Shown: in pieces, positions 1-14,600 of the stretch | Position numbering within the stretch: the first letter of the stretch is position 1 | Layout: the number at the start of each line of letters is the position of its first letter | Source: Symsagittifera roscoffensis | Lineage: Eukaryota > Xenacoelomorpha > Acoela > Convolutidae | DNA length: 64,000 nt | NCBI RefSeq assembly: GCF_963678635.1 | Contig: NC_087071.1 | Coordinates: 25,245,821-25,309,820, forward strand | Reading direction: 5' to 3' | Made by a program: the position numbers and the translations under genes | Notes under the pieces: generated by a model | Seen by the model: only the letters and a program-made list of their open reading frames with translations | Databases searched by the model: none | Told to the model about the DNA's origin: nothing

Positions 1-229
1 TACGGGTTATGGGAAGCTCATTTGCTCACGCAACTACTCCCTAACATTTCTGATAGTAAAACTTATGGCCCTCAAGAAAGTCAAACTTTTGATACTTAGA
101 CATTTCTATAATTTTTTTTGAAATAACTCCGAAATGTAAGATTCTGAGTTCAATCGATCTGATATCATAGGTCTGATGAAAACAACACTTTGTTGAAAAG
201 TTTTCTGTATGAATGGCTATGCTAAGTTT

Positions 230-3200
230 GCTTAAGAAAAAAGTAACGGCCTTCCAAAAGTCGAAGTTTTGAAACTTTTTGACCTTACGCAAAATCTACG
301 TGCCAAACCTCAGGTTGTGTTCCATCAAAACATCCGGTTGTTAGAACTTTCTCCGCTTAAACGGTAACAACCTGCTCTTTGCAGGAAAAAAACATGGATT
401 TTGGAAGTCCTTTTGAACTCTTTTTGGAATTTTTGACCGTTTTTTAGAAACTAAATGGTTTTTCTTGAAAAATAAACAAATCAAATCTAAGATCAAAAAT
501 CCAAGTGAAACAACCGGGTTGCGATAATGGTTGCTGCAGAAACGATGGCCTGTTAATTTTCTGAAAAGGAAATGTTATCTCCGTGGGAAAATTGATTATC
601 TCAAAAAAAATTTCTACTTTACTAGGGAAACAACTGAGGTTTTGGGTAAAGTCCAATTTTGAAATCCTTCGTATCGAGCCAAGTCAGCATATCAATTCCA
701 TTCAAAATCAAACAATTACCTCCAGTTTTAGCTGCGGCTTCTTGTTGTTTTTATCCAGACAACCGAATTCTTTGAGAGTTGAGCCTAAATTCTCAATTAT
801 GGCAGGATAGCTTTCAAGAAAAATCAAAAATTTAAAGAAAAGGCCAAAAATCAAATATAATTCGAAGATTTAGTTCGCCAAAGTTTGTATGTAAACAAAT
901 TTGGGCGGAGCCGCTCATGCAGAAAGTTTTTCGAAACCATTTTGTTCATTGAAACCAAAACTCAGATTTGAGAGGCCTAATTTTTGAGAAAATGAAAACA
1001 AAATCAAATATTTGGGTAAAATTTTCCCCCACAGACTTTTTCGATGGCTGTAGACAAAATTTTTAGGTGAAAAGAGGCCAGGGGAGTATACCCACAATCA
1101 CGTGAGTTTAATCCATGTTTTTATCAAAAAAGTATTTGCTTATAATTGACTTGTTGTTATCTGAGAAATATTTCTAAATTATTTGATTTTGGTTCTGTTT
1201 TTTTAATCTGGCTTCAAAGTAACTTTTGTATCCAATCTGGTTTTAGTACACAGAGGCGAAGCGAAGCGTTACAACACAAACATAAAAACACATATTTCGT
1301 GAAGATAAAAGTTAAGAAAAAATTGTCGAAGTTTCAAAACTTCGATTTGTTTGAACTCCACAAATTTTTTAAAAAGAAACTGGGATAACCCAGTTATAAA
1401 ATTAAGCATCCAACAACATGTTGTTTAGATTAAACCTATGATATCAGATATGACAGGATAGTTAGCGAGAGAAGTCCAAGAAACGGTCAACCAATCAGAA
1501 ATTTGACATTTCCCAGAATCATAGCATTTTGTGAAAAAATAGGGCGTAGCAGCGTAAGCGGAAGAGATTCAATCAACCTGTAGTTTCGATTGAAATCAAA
1601 ATCTTTGATTTGGGAGGGTATTTCTTGAGAAAAATCAAAAACTCTTATAAAAACTTACAAAACTAAACATTGATTTTTCCGATGGCCATACGGGTTATGG
1701 GAAGCTCATTTGCTCACGCAACTCTTACCTAACTTTTCTGATACTAAAAAGTTATGGCCTTCGGAATAGTCAAATTTTTGATACTCTAACATTTTTATAA
1801 ATTTTTTTGACATTTCTCCGAAATTAAAGATTTTGAGTTCAAACGGAAGTACAGGTCGGTTGAATCCCTTCTGCATGAGCGGCTACACTGTGCCTTTTCA
1901 CAAAAAGTTATGATTATCGGAAATGTCAAATTTTGATTAATTGACCGTTTTTTGGATTGCTCTTGCCACTATTCTGTCAAATCTGATATCATAGGTTTGA
2001 TGAACACAACAATTAAGTTTGCTTAAGAAAAAAGTAACCGCCTTCCAAAAGTCGAAGTTTTGAAATTTTTTGACTTTACGCAAAATCTACGTGCCAAACC
2101 TCAGGTTGTGTTCCATCAAAACATCCGGTTGTTAGAACTTTCTCCGCTTAAACGGTAACAACCTGCTCTTTGCAGGAAAAAAACATGGATTTTGGAAGTC
2201 CTTTTGAACTCTTTTTGGAATTTTTGACCGTTTTTTAGAAACTAAATGGTTTTTCTTGAAAAATAAACAAATCAAATCTAAGATCAAAAATCCAAGTGAA
2301 ACAACCGGGTTGCGATAATGGTTGCTGCAGAAACGATGGCCTGTTAATTTTCTGAAAAGGAAATGTTATCTCCGTGGGAAAATTGATTATCTCAAAAAAA
2401 ATTTCTACTTTACTAGGGAAACAACTGAGGTTTTGGGTAAAGTCCAATTTTTGAAATCCTTCGTATCGAGCCAAGTCAGCATATCAATTCCATTCAATAT
2501 CAAACAATTACCTCCAGTTTTAGCTGCGGCTTCTTGTTGTTTTTATCCAGACAACCGAATTCTTTGAGAGTTGAGCCTAAATTCTCAATTATGGCAGGAT
2601 AGCTTTCAAGAAAAATCAAAAATTTAAAGAAAAGGCCAAAAATCAAATATAATTCGAAGATTTAGTTCGCCAAAGTTTGTATGTAAACAAATTTGGGCGT
2701 AGCCGCTCATGCAGAAAGTTTTTCGAAACCATTTTGTTCATTGAAACCAAAACTCAGATTTGAGAGGCCTAATTTTTGAGAAAATGAAAACAAAATCAAA
2801 TATTTGGGTCAAATTTTCCCCCACAGACTTTTTCGATGGCTGTAGACAAAATTTTTAGGTGAAAAGAGGCCAGGGGAGTATACCCACAATCACGTGAGTT
2901 TAATCCATGTTTTTATCAAAAAAGTATTTGCTTATAATTGACTTGTTGTTATCTGAGAAATATTTCTAAATTATTTGATTTTGGTTCTGTTTTTTTAATC
3001 TGGCTTCAAAGTAACTTTTGTATCCAATCTGGTTTTAGTACACAGAGGCGAAGCGAAGCGTTACAACACAAACATAAAAACACATATTTCGTGAAGATAA
3101 AAGTTAAGAAAAAATTGTCGAAGTTTCAAAACTTCGATTTGTTTGAACTCCACAAATTTTTTAAAAAGAAACTGGGATAACCCAGTTATAAAATTAAGCA

Positions 3201-3862
3201 TCCAACAACATGTTGTTTAGATTAAACCTATGATATCAGATATGACAGGATAGTTAGCGAGAGAAGTCCAAGAAACGGTCAACCAATCAGAAATTTGACA
3301 TTTCCCAGAATCATAGCATTTTGTGAAAAAATAGGGCGTAGCAGCGTAAGCGGAAGAGATTCAATCAACCTGTAGTTTCGATTGAAATCAAAATCTTTGA
3401 TTTGGGAGGGTATTTCTTGAGAAAAATCAAAAACTCTTATAAAAACTTACAAAACTAAACATTGATTTTTCCGATGGCCATACGGGTTATGGGAAGCTCA
3501 TTTGCTCACGCAACTCTTACCTAACTTTTCTGATACTAAAAAGTTATGGCCTTCGGAATAGTCAAATTTTTGATACTCTAACATTTTTATAAATTTTTTT
3601 GACATTTCTCCGAAATTAAAGATTTTGAGTTCAAACGGAAGTACAGGTCGGTTGAATCCCTTCTGCATGAGCGGCTACACTGTGCCTTTTCACAAAAAGT
3701 TATGATTATCGGAAATGTCAAATTTTGATTAATTGACCGTTTTTTGGATTGCTCTTGCCACTATTCTGTCAAATCTGATATCATAGGTTTGATGAACACA
3801 ACAATTAAGTTTGCTTAAGAAAAAAGTAACCGCCTTCCAAAAGTCGAAGTTTTGAAACTTTT
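230..3862. repeat. Two near-identical shortened satellite units (1.79-kb period)
   Basis: About 230-2070 and 2022-3862 match almost base for base at an offset of about 1,792, with a few substitutions and single-base indels (for example one T near 2,450 and gggcgg versus gggcgt near 903/2,695). Both units lack about 530 bp found in full units (equivalent to roughly 4,870-5,390): the sequence jumps from acaacacaaac straight to the arm segment aagttaagaaaaaattgtcg. One arm is therefore truncated. The pair is best explained by a recent duplication of one deleted unit. Confidence 0.9.
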
Positions 3863-6800
3863 TGACTTTACGCAAAAACTACCGTGCCAAACCTCAGGTT
3901 GTGCTCCATCAAAACTACCGGTTGTTAGAATTTTCTCCGCTTAAACGGTAACAACTTGCTCTTTGCAGGAAAAAAATTATGGATTTCGGAAGTCCTTTTG
4001 ACCTCTTTTTGGAATTTATGACCGTTTTTTAGATACTGAATGATTTTTCTTAAAAAATAAACATTCAAATCTAGGATCAAAAACCCAAGTGAAACAACCG
4101 GTTGCAATAATAGTTGCTGCAGAAACGATGGCTTCTTAATTTTCTGAAAAAAAAATGTTATCTCCATGGGAAAATTGATTATCTCAAAAAAAAATTTCTA
4201 CTTTAGTAGGGAAACAACTGAAGTTTTGGGTTAAGTCCAATTTTTGAAATCCATCATTTCGAGCCAAGTCAGTATATCAATTCCATTCAATATCAAACAA
4301 ATACCTCCAGTTTTAGCTGTGGCTTCTTGTTGTTTTTATCTAGACAAACGAATTCTTTGAGAGTTGAGCCTAAATTCTCAATTATGGCAGGATATCTATC
4401 GAAAAAAATCAAAAATTTTAAAAAAAAAGGCCAAAAATCAAATATAATTCGAAGATTTAGTTCGCCAAGGTTGGTATGTAAACAAATTTGGGCGTAGCCG
4501 TCATGCAGAAAGTTTTTCAAAACCATTTCGTTCATTGAAACCAAAACTCAGATTTGAGAGGGCTAATTTTTGAGAAAACGAAAACAAAATCAAATATTTG
4601 AGTCAAATATTCCCTCACAGACTTTTCGAAGGCTGTCGACAGAGGTTTCAGGTAAAAAGAGGCCAGGGGAGTATACCGACACGCCAGAAAATTTAATTGC
4701 ACATTTTTCTCAAAAAATTCGCTGATAATTGACTTTTTGTTATCTAAAAACTTACTTTTTTCAAATTAACCGTTTTTGGTTCTTTTTTTTTAATCTGGCT
4801 TCAAGTTAACTTTTGTCTCCAATCTAAACCTAGAGCAATGAGATGAAGCGAAGCGTTACAACCAACACAAACTTAACAAAAACATAGGTCAAAGAAAAAA
4901 AAGTTGAAAAAAAATTATGCGAATCAAAATTTTGTCTGTCTCGATAAAAGACAACTGAGGGCCCAGCAAAATCTGGAGACAAGTATTTGACATTCTTGGA
5001 AATTTGAACATCAAGCGGGACGCAATGAGTTAATTCAAAAATTGGACTATGTCCAAAACTGAACTTGTTTCTCTACTAAAAAAAATGAGAAGAGCTAAAC
5101 ACTTTGAGATAATCATTCCCTTCGAAAATTATGGAGCCAAAGCTTCTGCACGAACTATTATCTCAACCATTCCTCTCAGTTGATTTCTCAATTTCAGATT
5201 TTATTGAGTAATTTTGAGGACATTTCAAAAACCTTCTAAAAAACTATCAAAGTTTTTAAAAACCATCAAAACGATCACCAAAATTCAAGCCTTTTTCCTG
5301 CAAAGAGCAGATTGTGACTTCTCAGGCAGACAAGATTACTAAAAACGGGTTTATCGATTAAACACAACCTGAAAAATGGCACGGTAAATTTCGCGAAGAG
5401 AAAAGTTGAAAAAAAACTGTCGAAGTTCAAAACTTCGATTTGTTTGAACTCCATAATTTTTTTAAAAATAAACTGGCCATTCCCGGTTATAAAGTTAATT
5501 TTCCAACAACATGTTGTTTCAAACAAACCTTTAATATCAGATATGAAAAAATAGTTAGCGAGAGAAGTCCAACAAACGGTCGACCAATCAAAAATTTGAC
5601 ATTTCCGAGACTCATAGCATTTTGTGAAAAAATACGGCGTAGCCGCTTATGCGGAGGAAATTCAATCAACCTGTACTTTCGATTGAAACCAAAATCTTTG
5701 AATTGGGAGGGTAGTTTTTGAAAAATATCAAAAAATTTTATAAAAAAAGTTACAAAACTAAAACGTTGACTTTTTCGATGGCCAGACGGGTTATAGGAAA
5801 CTCATTTGCTCACGCAAACACTCCCTAACTTTTCTGATAACAAAAAGTTATGGCTCTCGAAAAATCAAGGTTTTGATACTGTAACATTTTATAAATTTTT
5901 TTGACATTCCTCCGAAATTTAAGACATTGAGTTCAACCGACAGTACAGGTCGATTAAATCCCTTCTGCATGAGCAGCTACACTGTGCCTTTTCACAAAAA
6001 GTTATGATTATCGGAAACGTCAAATTTTTCAGTATTTGACCGTGTTTCAGATTTCTCTCGTCACTTTTCTGTCAAATCTGATATCATTGGGTTAAACCAA
6101 AACAACAACTTATTGAAAGTTTTTCTGTCTAATTGGCTATGCTTAAATTGCTTTAAAAAAGTTATGGCCTATTGAAACTTTTTGATTTTACGCGAAATCT
6201 TCCGTGCCAAACCTCAGGTTGTGTTCCATCGGCTTTTGTAGGAAAAAAAAACATGGATTTTGGAAGTCCTTTTGAGCTCTTTTTGGAATTTTTGTCCGTT
6301 TTTTAGAAACTAATTGATTTTTCTTAAAAAATAAACATACAAATCTAGGATCGAAAATCCAAGTGAAACAACCGGTTGCGATAATGGTTGCTGCAGAAAC
6401 GATGGCTTCTTATTATCTTGAAAAGGAAATGTTATCTCCTTGGGAAAAATGATTATCTCAAAAGAAAAGTTTTTCTACTTTAGTAGGGAAACAACTGAGG
6501 TTTTGGGTAAAGTTCAATTTTTGAAATTCTTCATTTCGAGCCAAGTCAGTATATCAAATCCGTTCAATATCAAATACATACCTCCAGTTTTAGCTGCGGC
6601 CCCTTGTTGTTTTTATCTGGACAACCGAAATCTTTGAGAGTTGAGCCTAAAGTCTCAATTATGGCAGGATAGCTTTCGAGAAAATTCAAAAATTTAGGGA
6701 AATGGCCAAAAATCAAAAAAAATATATGACCATTTATAGTGCCAAAGTTGTATATAATCAAATTTGGGCGTAGCCACTCATGCAGAAAATTTTTCGAAAC

Positions 6801-9800
6801 CAGTTTGTTCATTGAAAACAAAACTCAGATTTGAGAGAGGTAATTTTGAGAAAATGAAAACAAAATCAAAAGTTTCCCCACAGACTTTTTCGAAGGCTGT
6901 AGACAAAGGTTTCAGGTTTAAAAAAGCCAAGGGAAAATACCGACACACAGAGAAACCTAATTGCATGTTTTTATCAAAAAATTTGCTGATAATTGACTTT
7001 TATTTTTTTAAAAAAATATTCTAAATAATTGTTTTCGGTTCTGTTTTTTAATCAGGCTTCAAGTTAATCTAATGTTCTTTTAATCAGATTCATGTTTTTT
7101 AATCAAGCTTTTGTCTCCAATCTAAACCTAGAACAAAGAGGTGAAGCAAAGCGTTAAAACACAAACTTAACAAAAACATAGGTCAAAGAAAAATAAATGT
7201 TGAAAAAATTGGACTATGTCCAAAACAGAACTTGTTTCTCTACTAAAATAAGCGAGAAGAGCTAAACACTTTCAGATGATCATTTTTTAATAGAGATAAC
7301 TTTTCCCAGCAAAAAAATTGAGAAACCAAAGCTTCTGCATAAATAATTATCTCAACCGGTCCTTTCAGTTGATTTTTCCATTTCAGATTTTAAGGATTAA
7401 TTTTGAGTACATTTCAAAAAGCTTCTAAAAAACTATCAAAATTTTTAAAAAAACCATCAAGACTATTTCCGGAATTCAAGCTTTTTCCTGCAAAGAGCAG
7501 GCTGTGACTGCTCAAGCAGACAAGATAACTAAAACCGGGATTACAGATTAAACACAAACTGAGAATTGGGCACGGTAATTTTCGCGAAGAAAAAAGTTTT
7601 TAAAAAAAAATCGAAGTTTCAAAACTTCGATTTGTTTGAACTCCATAAAATTTTAAAAACGAACTGGGCATTCCCGGTTATAAAATTAAGCTTCCAACAA
7701 CATGTTGTTTCTATTAAACCTATGATATCAGATATGAAAAGATAGTTAGCGAGAGAAGTCCAAGAAACGGTCAACCAATCAAAAAATTGACATTTCCTAG
7801 AATCATGCCATTTTGTGAAAAAATGCGGCGTAGCCGCTTATGCGGAACAAATTCAATCAACCTGTTCTTTCCATTGAAAACAAAATCTTAGATTTGGGAG
7901 GGTAGTACTTGAGAAATATCAGAAACTTTTAAAAAAATACAAAACTTAAACATTGACTTTTCCGATGGCCATACGGGTTATGGGAAGCTCATTTGCTCAC
8001 GCAACTCTTACCTAACTTTTCTGATACTAAAAAGTTATGGCCTTCCGAAAAGTCAAATTTTTGATACTTTAACAATTTTATAAAAATTTTCGACATTTCT
8101 CCGAAATTAAAGATTTTGAGTTCAAACGGAAGTACAGGTCGGTTGAATCCCTTCTGCATGAGCGGCTACACTGTGCCTTTTCACAAAAAGTTATGATTAT
8201 CGGAAATATCAAATTTTGGTTCAATTGACCGTTTTTTTAATCTCTCGTCAACATTCTGTCAAATCTGATATCATAGGTTTAAACAAAACAAAAACTTGTT
8301 GAAAATTCTTCTGCATAATTGGCTATGCTATGTTTACTTAAGAAAGAAGTAACGGCCTTCAAAAGTCGAACTTTTGAAACTTTTGACTTTACGCGAAAAC
8401 TACCGTGCCAATTCTCAGGTTGTGTTCTAGCGAAACACCTGGTTGTTACAAATTTTTCTGCTTAAGCAGCAAGAACATGTTCTTTGCAGGAAAAAAAACA
8501 TGGATTTTGGAAGTCCAATTGACCTCTTTTTGAAATTTTTGATCGTTTTTTAGATTCAAATTGGTTTTTCCTAAAAATTACTTGTTCAAATCTAGGATCA
8601 AAAATCCAAGTGAAACAACCGGTTTAAAAATGATTGCTGCAGAAAAGGTGGCTTCTTATTTTTGAAAAGTAAATGTTATCTCCTTGGGAAAATTGATTAT
8701 CTCAACAGAATTTTTTTTCTACTTTAGTAGGGAAACAACTGAGGTTTTGAGTAAAGTCCAATTTTTGAAAGCATTCATTTGGAGCCGAATCAGTATAACA
8801 AATCCATTCAATATCAAACACATACCTCCAGTTTTAGCTGCGGCCCCTTGTTTTTTTTATCTAGACAACCGAAATCTTTGAGAGTTGAGCCTAAAATCTC
8901 AATTATGGCAGGATAGCTTTCGAGAAAATACAAAAATTTAAAGAAATTGCCAAAAATCAAAAAAAAATTGACGATTTAGAGGGCCAAAAATGTATATAAT
9001 CAAATTTGAGCGTAGCCACTCATGCAGAAAGTTTTCCGAAACCAGTTTGTTCATTGAAACCAAAACTCAGATTTGAGAGGGGTAATTTTGAGAAAATGAA
9101 AACAAAATCAAAAGTTTCCCCACAGACTTTTTCGAAGGCTGTAGACAGAAGTTTCAGGTTTTAAAAAAACCAAAGGAGTATACCGACACACAGGGAAACC
9201 TAATTGCAAGTTTTTATCAAAAAGTTTGCTGATAATTAACTTTTATTTATCTAAAAAATTTTCCAAATTTATTGTTTTCGGTTCTGTTTTTTTAATCAGG
9301 CTTCAAATTATTCTAATGTTTTTTTAGTCAGATTCATGTTTTTTTAATCAAGTTTTTGTCTCCAATCTTAACCTAGTAGAAAGAGGTGAAGTGAAGCGTT
9401 ATAACACAAACTTTACAGAAACATAGGTCAAAGAAAATTAAAGATTGAAAAAAAGCATGCGAAACAAAATTTGTGTCTGTCTCGATAAAAGACAACTAAG
9501 GGCCCAGCAAAATCTGGATGCAAGTATTTGATTTTCTTTGAAGTTTAAACCATCATGCGGGTCGAAATGAGTTGTTTCAAAATTGGACTATGTCCAAAAC
9601 TTAACTTGTTTCTCTACTAAAATGAGTGAGAAGAGCTAAACACTTTGTGATAATCATTTTTCCAATAGAGATAACTTTTCCTTTCGAAATTTATGGCTTT
9701 TGCACGAACTATTATCTCAACCGGTCCGTTCGGTTGATTTTTTCATTTCAGCTTTTATTAATTTTTTTGAGGACATTTCAAAAAACTTCTGAAAAACTAT

Positions 9801-9961
9801 CAAAGTTTTTAAAAAAACCATCAAAACGAATTCCAAAACTCGAGCTTTTTTCCTGCAAAGAGCAGGTTGTGACTGCTCAAGTAGTTACGATTACTAAAAC
9901 TGGTTTTATCGATTAAACACAACCTGCAAGTTGGCACGGTAGTTTTTGCGAAGAAAAAAAG

Positions 9962-12900
9962 TTAAGAAAAAATTGTCGAAGTTTCAAAACTTCGATTTCT
10001 TTGAACTACAAATTTTTTAAGAACAAACTGGGCATACCCGGTTATAAAACTACGCTTCCAACAACATGTTGTTTCGATTGAACCTATGATATCAGATATG
10101 AGCAGATAGTTAGCGAGAGACGTCCGAGAAATGGTCAGCCAATCAAAATATTGACATTTCCGAGAATCATAGCATTTTGTGAAAAAAAAACGTCGTAGCC
10201 GCTTATGCGGAAGAGATGCAATCAAACTGTACTTTCGATGGAAACCAAAATCTTTGATGTGGGAGGGTAGTTCTTAAGAAATATCATAAACTTTTAGTAA
10301 AAAATTTACAAAACTAAAACGTTGACTTTTCCGATGGGCATACGTGTTATGGGAAGCTCATTTGCTCACGCAACTCTTACCTAACGTTTCTGATACTAAA
10401 AAGTTATGGCCTTCGGAAAAGTCAAATTTTTGATATTTTAACACTTTTATAAAGTTTTTTGACATTTTTCCGAAATTTAAGATTTTGAGTTCAATCGAAA
10501 GTACAGGTCGATTGAATGCCTTCTGCATGAGCGGCTACACTGTGCCTTTTCACAAAAAGTTATGATTATCGGAAATGTCAAATTTTTGAATACTCGACCG
10601 TTTTTTGGATTTCTCTCGCCACTATTCTGTCAAATCTGATATCATAGGTTATACCAAAACAACAATTTGTTGGAAGTTTTTCTGTATAATTGGCTATGCT
10701 GAGTTTACTTAAGAAAAAAGTAACGGCCTTCAAAAAGTCGAAGTTTTAAAAAACTTGACTTTAAGCGAAAGCTACCGTGCCCCAAATCTCAGGTTGTGTT
10801 TCATCAAAACACCCGGTTGTTAGAATTTTCTCCGCTTAAGCGGTAACAACCTACTCTTTGCAGGAAAAAAAACATGGATTTTGGAAGTCCTTTTGACCTT
10901 TTTTTGGAATTTCTGACCGTTTTTTAGAAACTTATTGATTTTAAAAATTACACACTCAAATTCAAGATAAAAATCCAACTGAAACAACCGGTTGCAATAA
11001 TGGTTGCTGCAGAAATGGTGGCTTCTTATTTTTCGAAAAGGATATGTCATCTCTTTGGGAAAATTGGTTATCTCAAAAGAATTTTTGTTCTACTTAAATG
11101 GGGAAACAACTGAGGTTTTGAGTAAAGTCCAATTTTTGAAATCATTAATTTTGAGCTACATCAGTATAGCAAATTCATTCAATATCAAACACATACCTCC
11201 AGTTTTAGCTGCGACCTCTTGTGTTTTTTATCTAGACAACCGAATTCTTTGAGAGTTGAGCCTAAAATCTCAGTTATGGCAGAATAGCCTTCGAGAAAAC
11301 TCAAAAAATTTAACAAAATGGCCAGAAATCAAAAATAAGTTGACCATTTAGAGGGCCAAAGTTTGTATGTAAACAAGTTTGGGCGTAGCCGCTATAGCAG
11401 AAAGTTTTTCGAAACCAGTTTATTCCTTGAAACCAAAACTCAGATTTGAGAGGGGTTATTTTTAAGAAAATGAAAAAAAAATCAAAAATATTCCCCCACA
11501 GACTTTTTGGAAGACTGTAGACAGAGGTTTTACGTAAAAAAAGCCTGGGGATTATACCGAACCACAGGGAAATTTAATTTCATGTTTTTATCTACAAATT
11601 TGCTTATAATTGACTTTTTGTTATCAAAAATTTTTTCTAAATTAATTGTTTTTGGTTCTTACTTTTTAATTTGGCTTCAGGTTAACTTTTGTCTACATTC
11701 TAAACCTTGTACAAAGAGGTGAAGCAAAGCGTTATAACACAAACTTAACAGAAACATAGGTCAAAGAAAATTCAATGTTGAAAAAAGCATGCGAATCAAA
11801 ATTTGTGTCTGTCTCGATAAAAGACAACTAAGGGCCCAGCAAAATCTGGATGCAAGTATTTGATTTTCTTTAAAATTTAAAGCATCATGCGGGTTGAACT
11901 GAGTTATTTCAAAAATTGGACTATGTCCAAAACTTAACTTGTTTCTAAAACGAGTGAGAAGAGCTAAACACTTTGTGATAATCATTTTTTCAATGGAGAT
12001 AATTTTTCCCTTCGAAAATTATGGAGCCAAAGCTTTTGCACAAACTATTATCTAACCGGTCCGTTCGGTTGATTTTTTCATCTCAGCTTTTGTTAATTTT
12101 TTTGAGGACATTTCAAAAAGCTTCTGAAAAACTATCAAAGTTTTTAAAAGAAACATCAAAACGAGTTCCAAAACTCCAGCTTTTTTCCTGCAAAGAGCAG
12201 GCTGTGACTGCTCAAGCAGACAATATTACAAAAACTGGTTTTATCGATTAAACACAACCTGAAAATTGGCACGGTAATTTTCGCGAAGAAAAAAAGTTAA
12301 GAAAAAATTGTCGAAGTTTCAAAACTTCGATTTGTTTGAGCTACATTTTTTTTTTAAACAAACTGGGCATACCCGGTTATGAAACTAAGCTTCCAACAAC
12401 ATGTTGTTTCGATTAAACCTATGATATCAGATATGACAAGATAGTTAGCGAGAGACGTCCGAGAAACGGTCAGCAAATCAAAAAATTGACATTTCCGAGA
12501 ATCATAGCATTTTGTGAAAAAAAACGTCGTAGCCACTTATGCGGAAGAGATGCAATCAAACTGTACTTTCGATGGAAACCAAAATCTTTGATGTGGGAGG
12601 GTAGTTCTTAAGAAATATCATAAACTTTTAGTAAAAAATTTACAAAACTAAAACGTTGACTTTTCCGATGGGCATACGTGTTATGGGAAGCTCATTTGCT
12701 CACGCAACTCTTACCTAACGTTTCTGATACTAAAAAGTTATGGCCTTCGGAAAAGTCAAATTTTTGATACTTTAACACTTTTATAAAGTTTTTTGACATT
12801 TTTCCGAAATTTAAGATTTTGAGTTCAATCGAAAGTACAGGTCGATTGAATGCCTTCTGCATGAGCGGCTACACTGTGCCTTTTCACAAAAAGTTATGAT

Positions 12901-14600
12901 TATCGGAAATGTCAAATTTTTGAATACTCGACCGTTTTTTGGATTTCTCTCGCCACTATTCTGTCAAATCTGATATCATAGGTTAAACCAAAACAACAAT
13001 TTGTTGGAAGTTTTTCTGTATAATTGGCTATGCTGAGTTTACTTAAGAAAAAAGTAACGGCCTTCAAAAAGTCGAAGTTTTAAAAAATTTGACTTTACGC
13101 GAAAGCTACCGTGCCCCAAATCTCAGGTTGTGTTCCATCAAAACACCCGGTTCTTAGAGTTTTCTCCGCTTAAGCGGTAACAACCTACTCTTTGCAGGAA
13201 AAAAACATGGATTTTGGAAGTCCTTTTGACCTTTTTTTGGAATTTCTGACCGTTTTTTAGAAACTTATTGATTTTTCTTAAAAATTACACACTCAAATCC
13301 AAGATAAAAATCCAACTGAAACAACCGGTTGCAATAATGGTTGCTGCAGAAACGGTGGCGTCTTAATTTTCGAAAAGGATATGTCATCTCCTTGGGAAAA
13401 TTGGTTATCTCAAAAGAATTTTTGTTCTACTTAAGTGGGGAAACAACTGAGGTTTTGGGTAAAACCCAATTTTTAAAAACCTTCATTTCGAGCCAAATCA
13501 GTATAACAAAACCTTTCAATAACAAACACATAAATCCAGTTCTAGCTGCGGACACTTGTTGTTTTTATCTAGACAACCGAATCCTTTGAGAGTTGAGCCT
13601 AAAATCTCAATTATGGCAGGATAGCTTTCGAGATAATTCAAAAATTTAAAAAAAGTTGGCAAAAAATCAAAAATAATTTGACCATTCAGAGGGCCAAAGT
13701 TTGTATGTAAGCAAATTGGGACGTGGCCGCTGATGCAGAAAGTTTTTCGAAACCAGTTTGTTCATTAAAACCAAAACTCAGATTTGAGAGGGGTAATTGT
13801 TGAGAAACTTAAAATAAAATCGTATACTTGGGTCAAATATTCCCCCACAGATTTTTTCGAAAGCTGTAGACAAAAGTTTCAGGTTAAAAAACGCCAGAGG
13901 AGTAGACCGACCCACAGGGAAAGTTAATTGCCTGTTTTTATCAAAAAGTTTGCTTATAATTGACTTTTTGTGATCTAAAAAGTTTTTCTTTATGAATTGT
14001 TTTTAGTTCTGTTTTTTTTTAAATCTGGCTTAAAGTTAACTTTTGTCCTCCAATCTAAACCAACTACAAAGAGGCGAAGCGAAGCTTTACAACACAAACT
14101 TATCAAAAACATAGGTCAGAGAAAAATAAATGTTGAAAAAAATTGTGCGAATCAAAATTTCTTTTGGCTCGATAAAAGACAACTAAGGGCCCAGCAAAAT
14201 CTGGAGGCAAGTATTTGATATTCTGTAAATTTCAAACCATCATGCACGACGAAGTGAGTTAATTCAAAAATGGACTATGTACAAAACTTAATTTGTTTCT
14301 CTACTAAAATAAACGAGAAGAGCTAAACACTTTGATATAATCATTTTTCCAATGAAGATAAAATTTCCCATCAAAACTTATAGAGCCAAAGCTTCTGCAC
14401 GAAATATTATCTCAACCAGTCCTTTCAGTTCATTTTTTCATTTCAGATTTTGTTGCTATTTTTGAGGACATTTCAAAAAGCTTCTAAAAAACTATCAAAA
14501 TTTTTAAAAAACCATCAAAACGATCAAAACGATATCCATATTCAAGGTTTTTTCCTGCAAAGAGCAGGTTTTGACTGCTAAAGCAGACAATATTATTAAA
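9962..14600. repeat. Pair of closely related full-length satellite units
   Basis: The units centred near 10,341 and 12,675 share private variants not seen in the others: tacgtgttatggg in place of tacgggttatggg, gaagagatgcaatcaaactg, and gtccgagaaa. They lie about 2,334 bp apart. This shows local turnover of units inside the array, separate from the shortened pair at the left edge. Confidence 0.75.
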
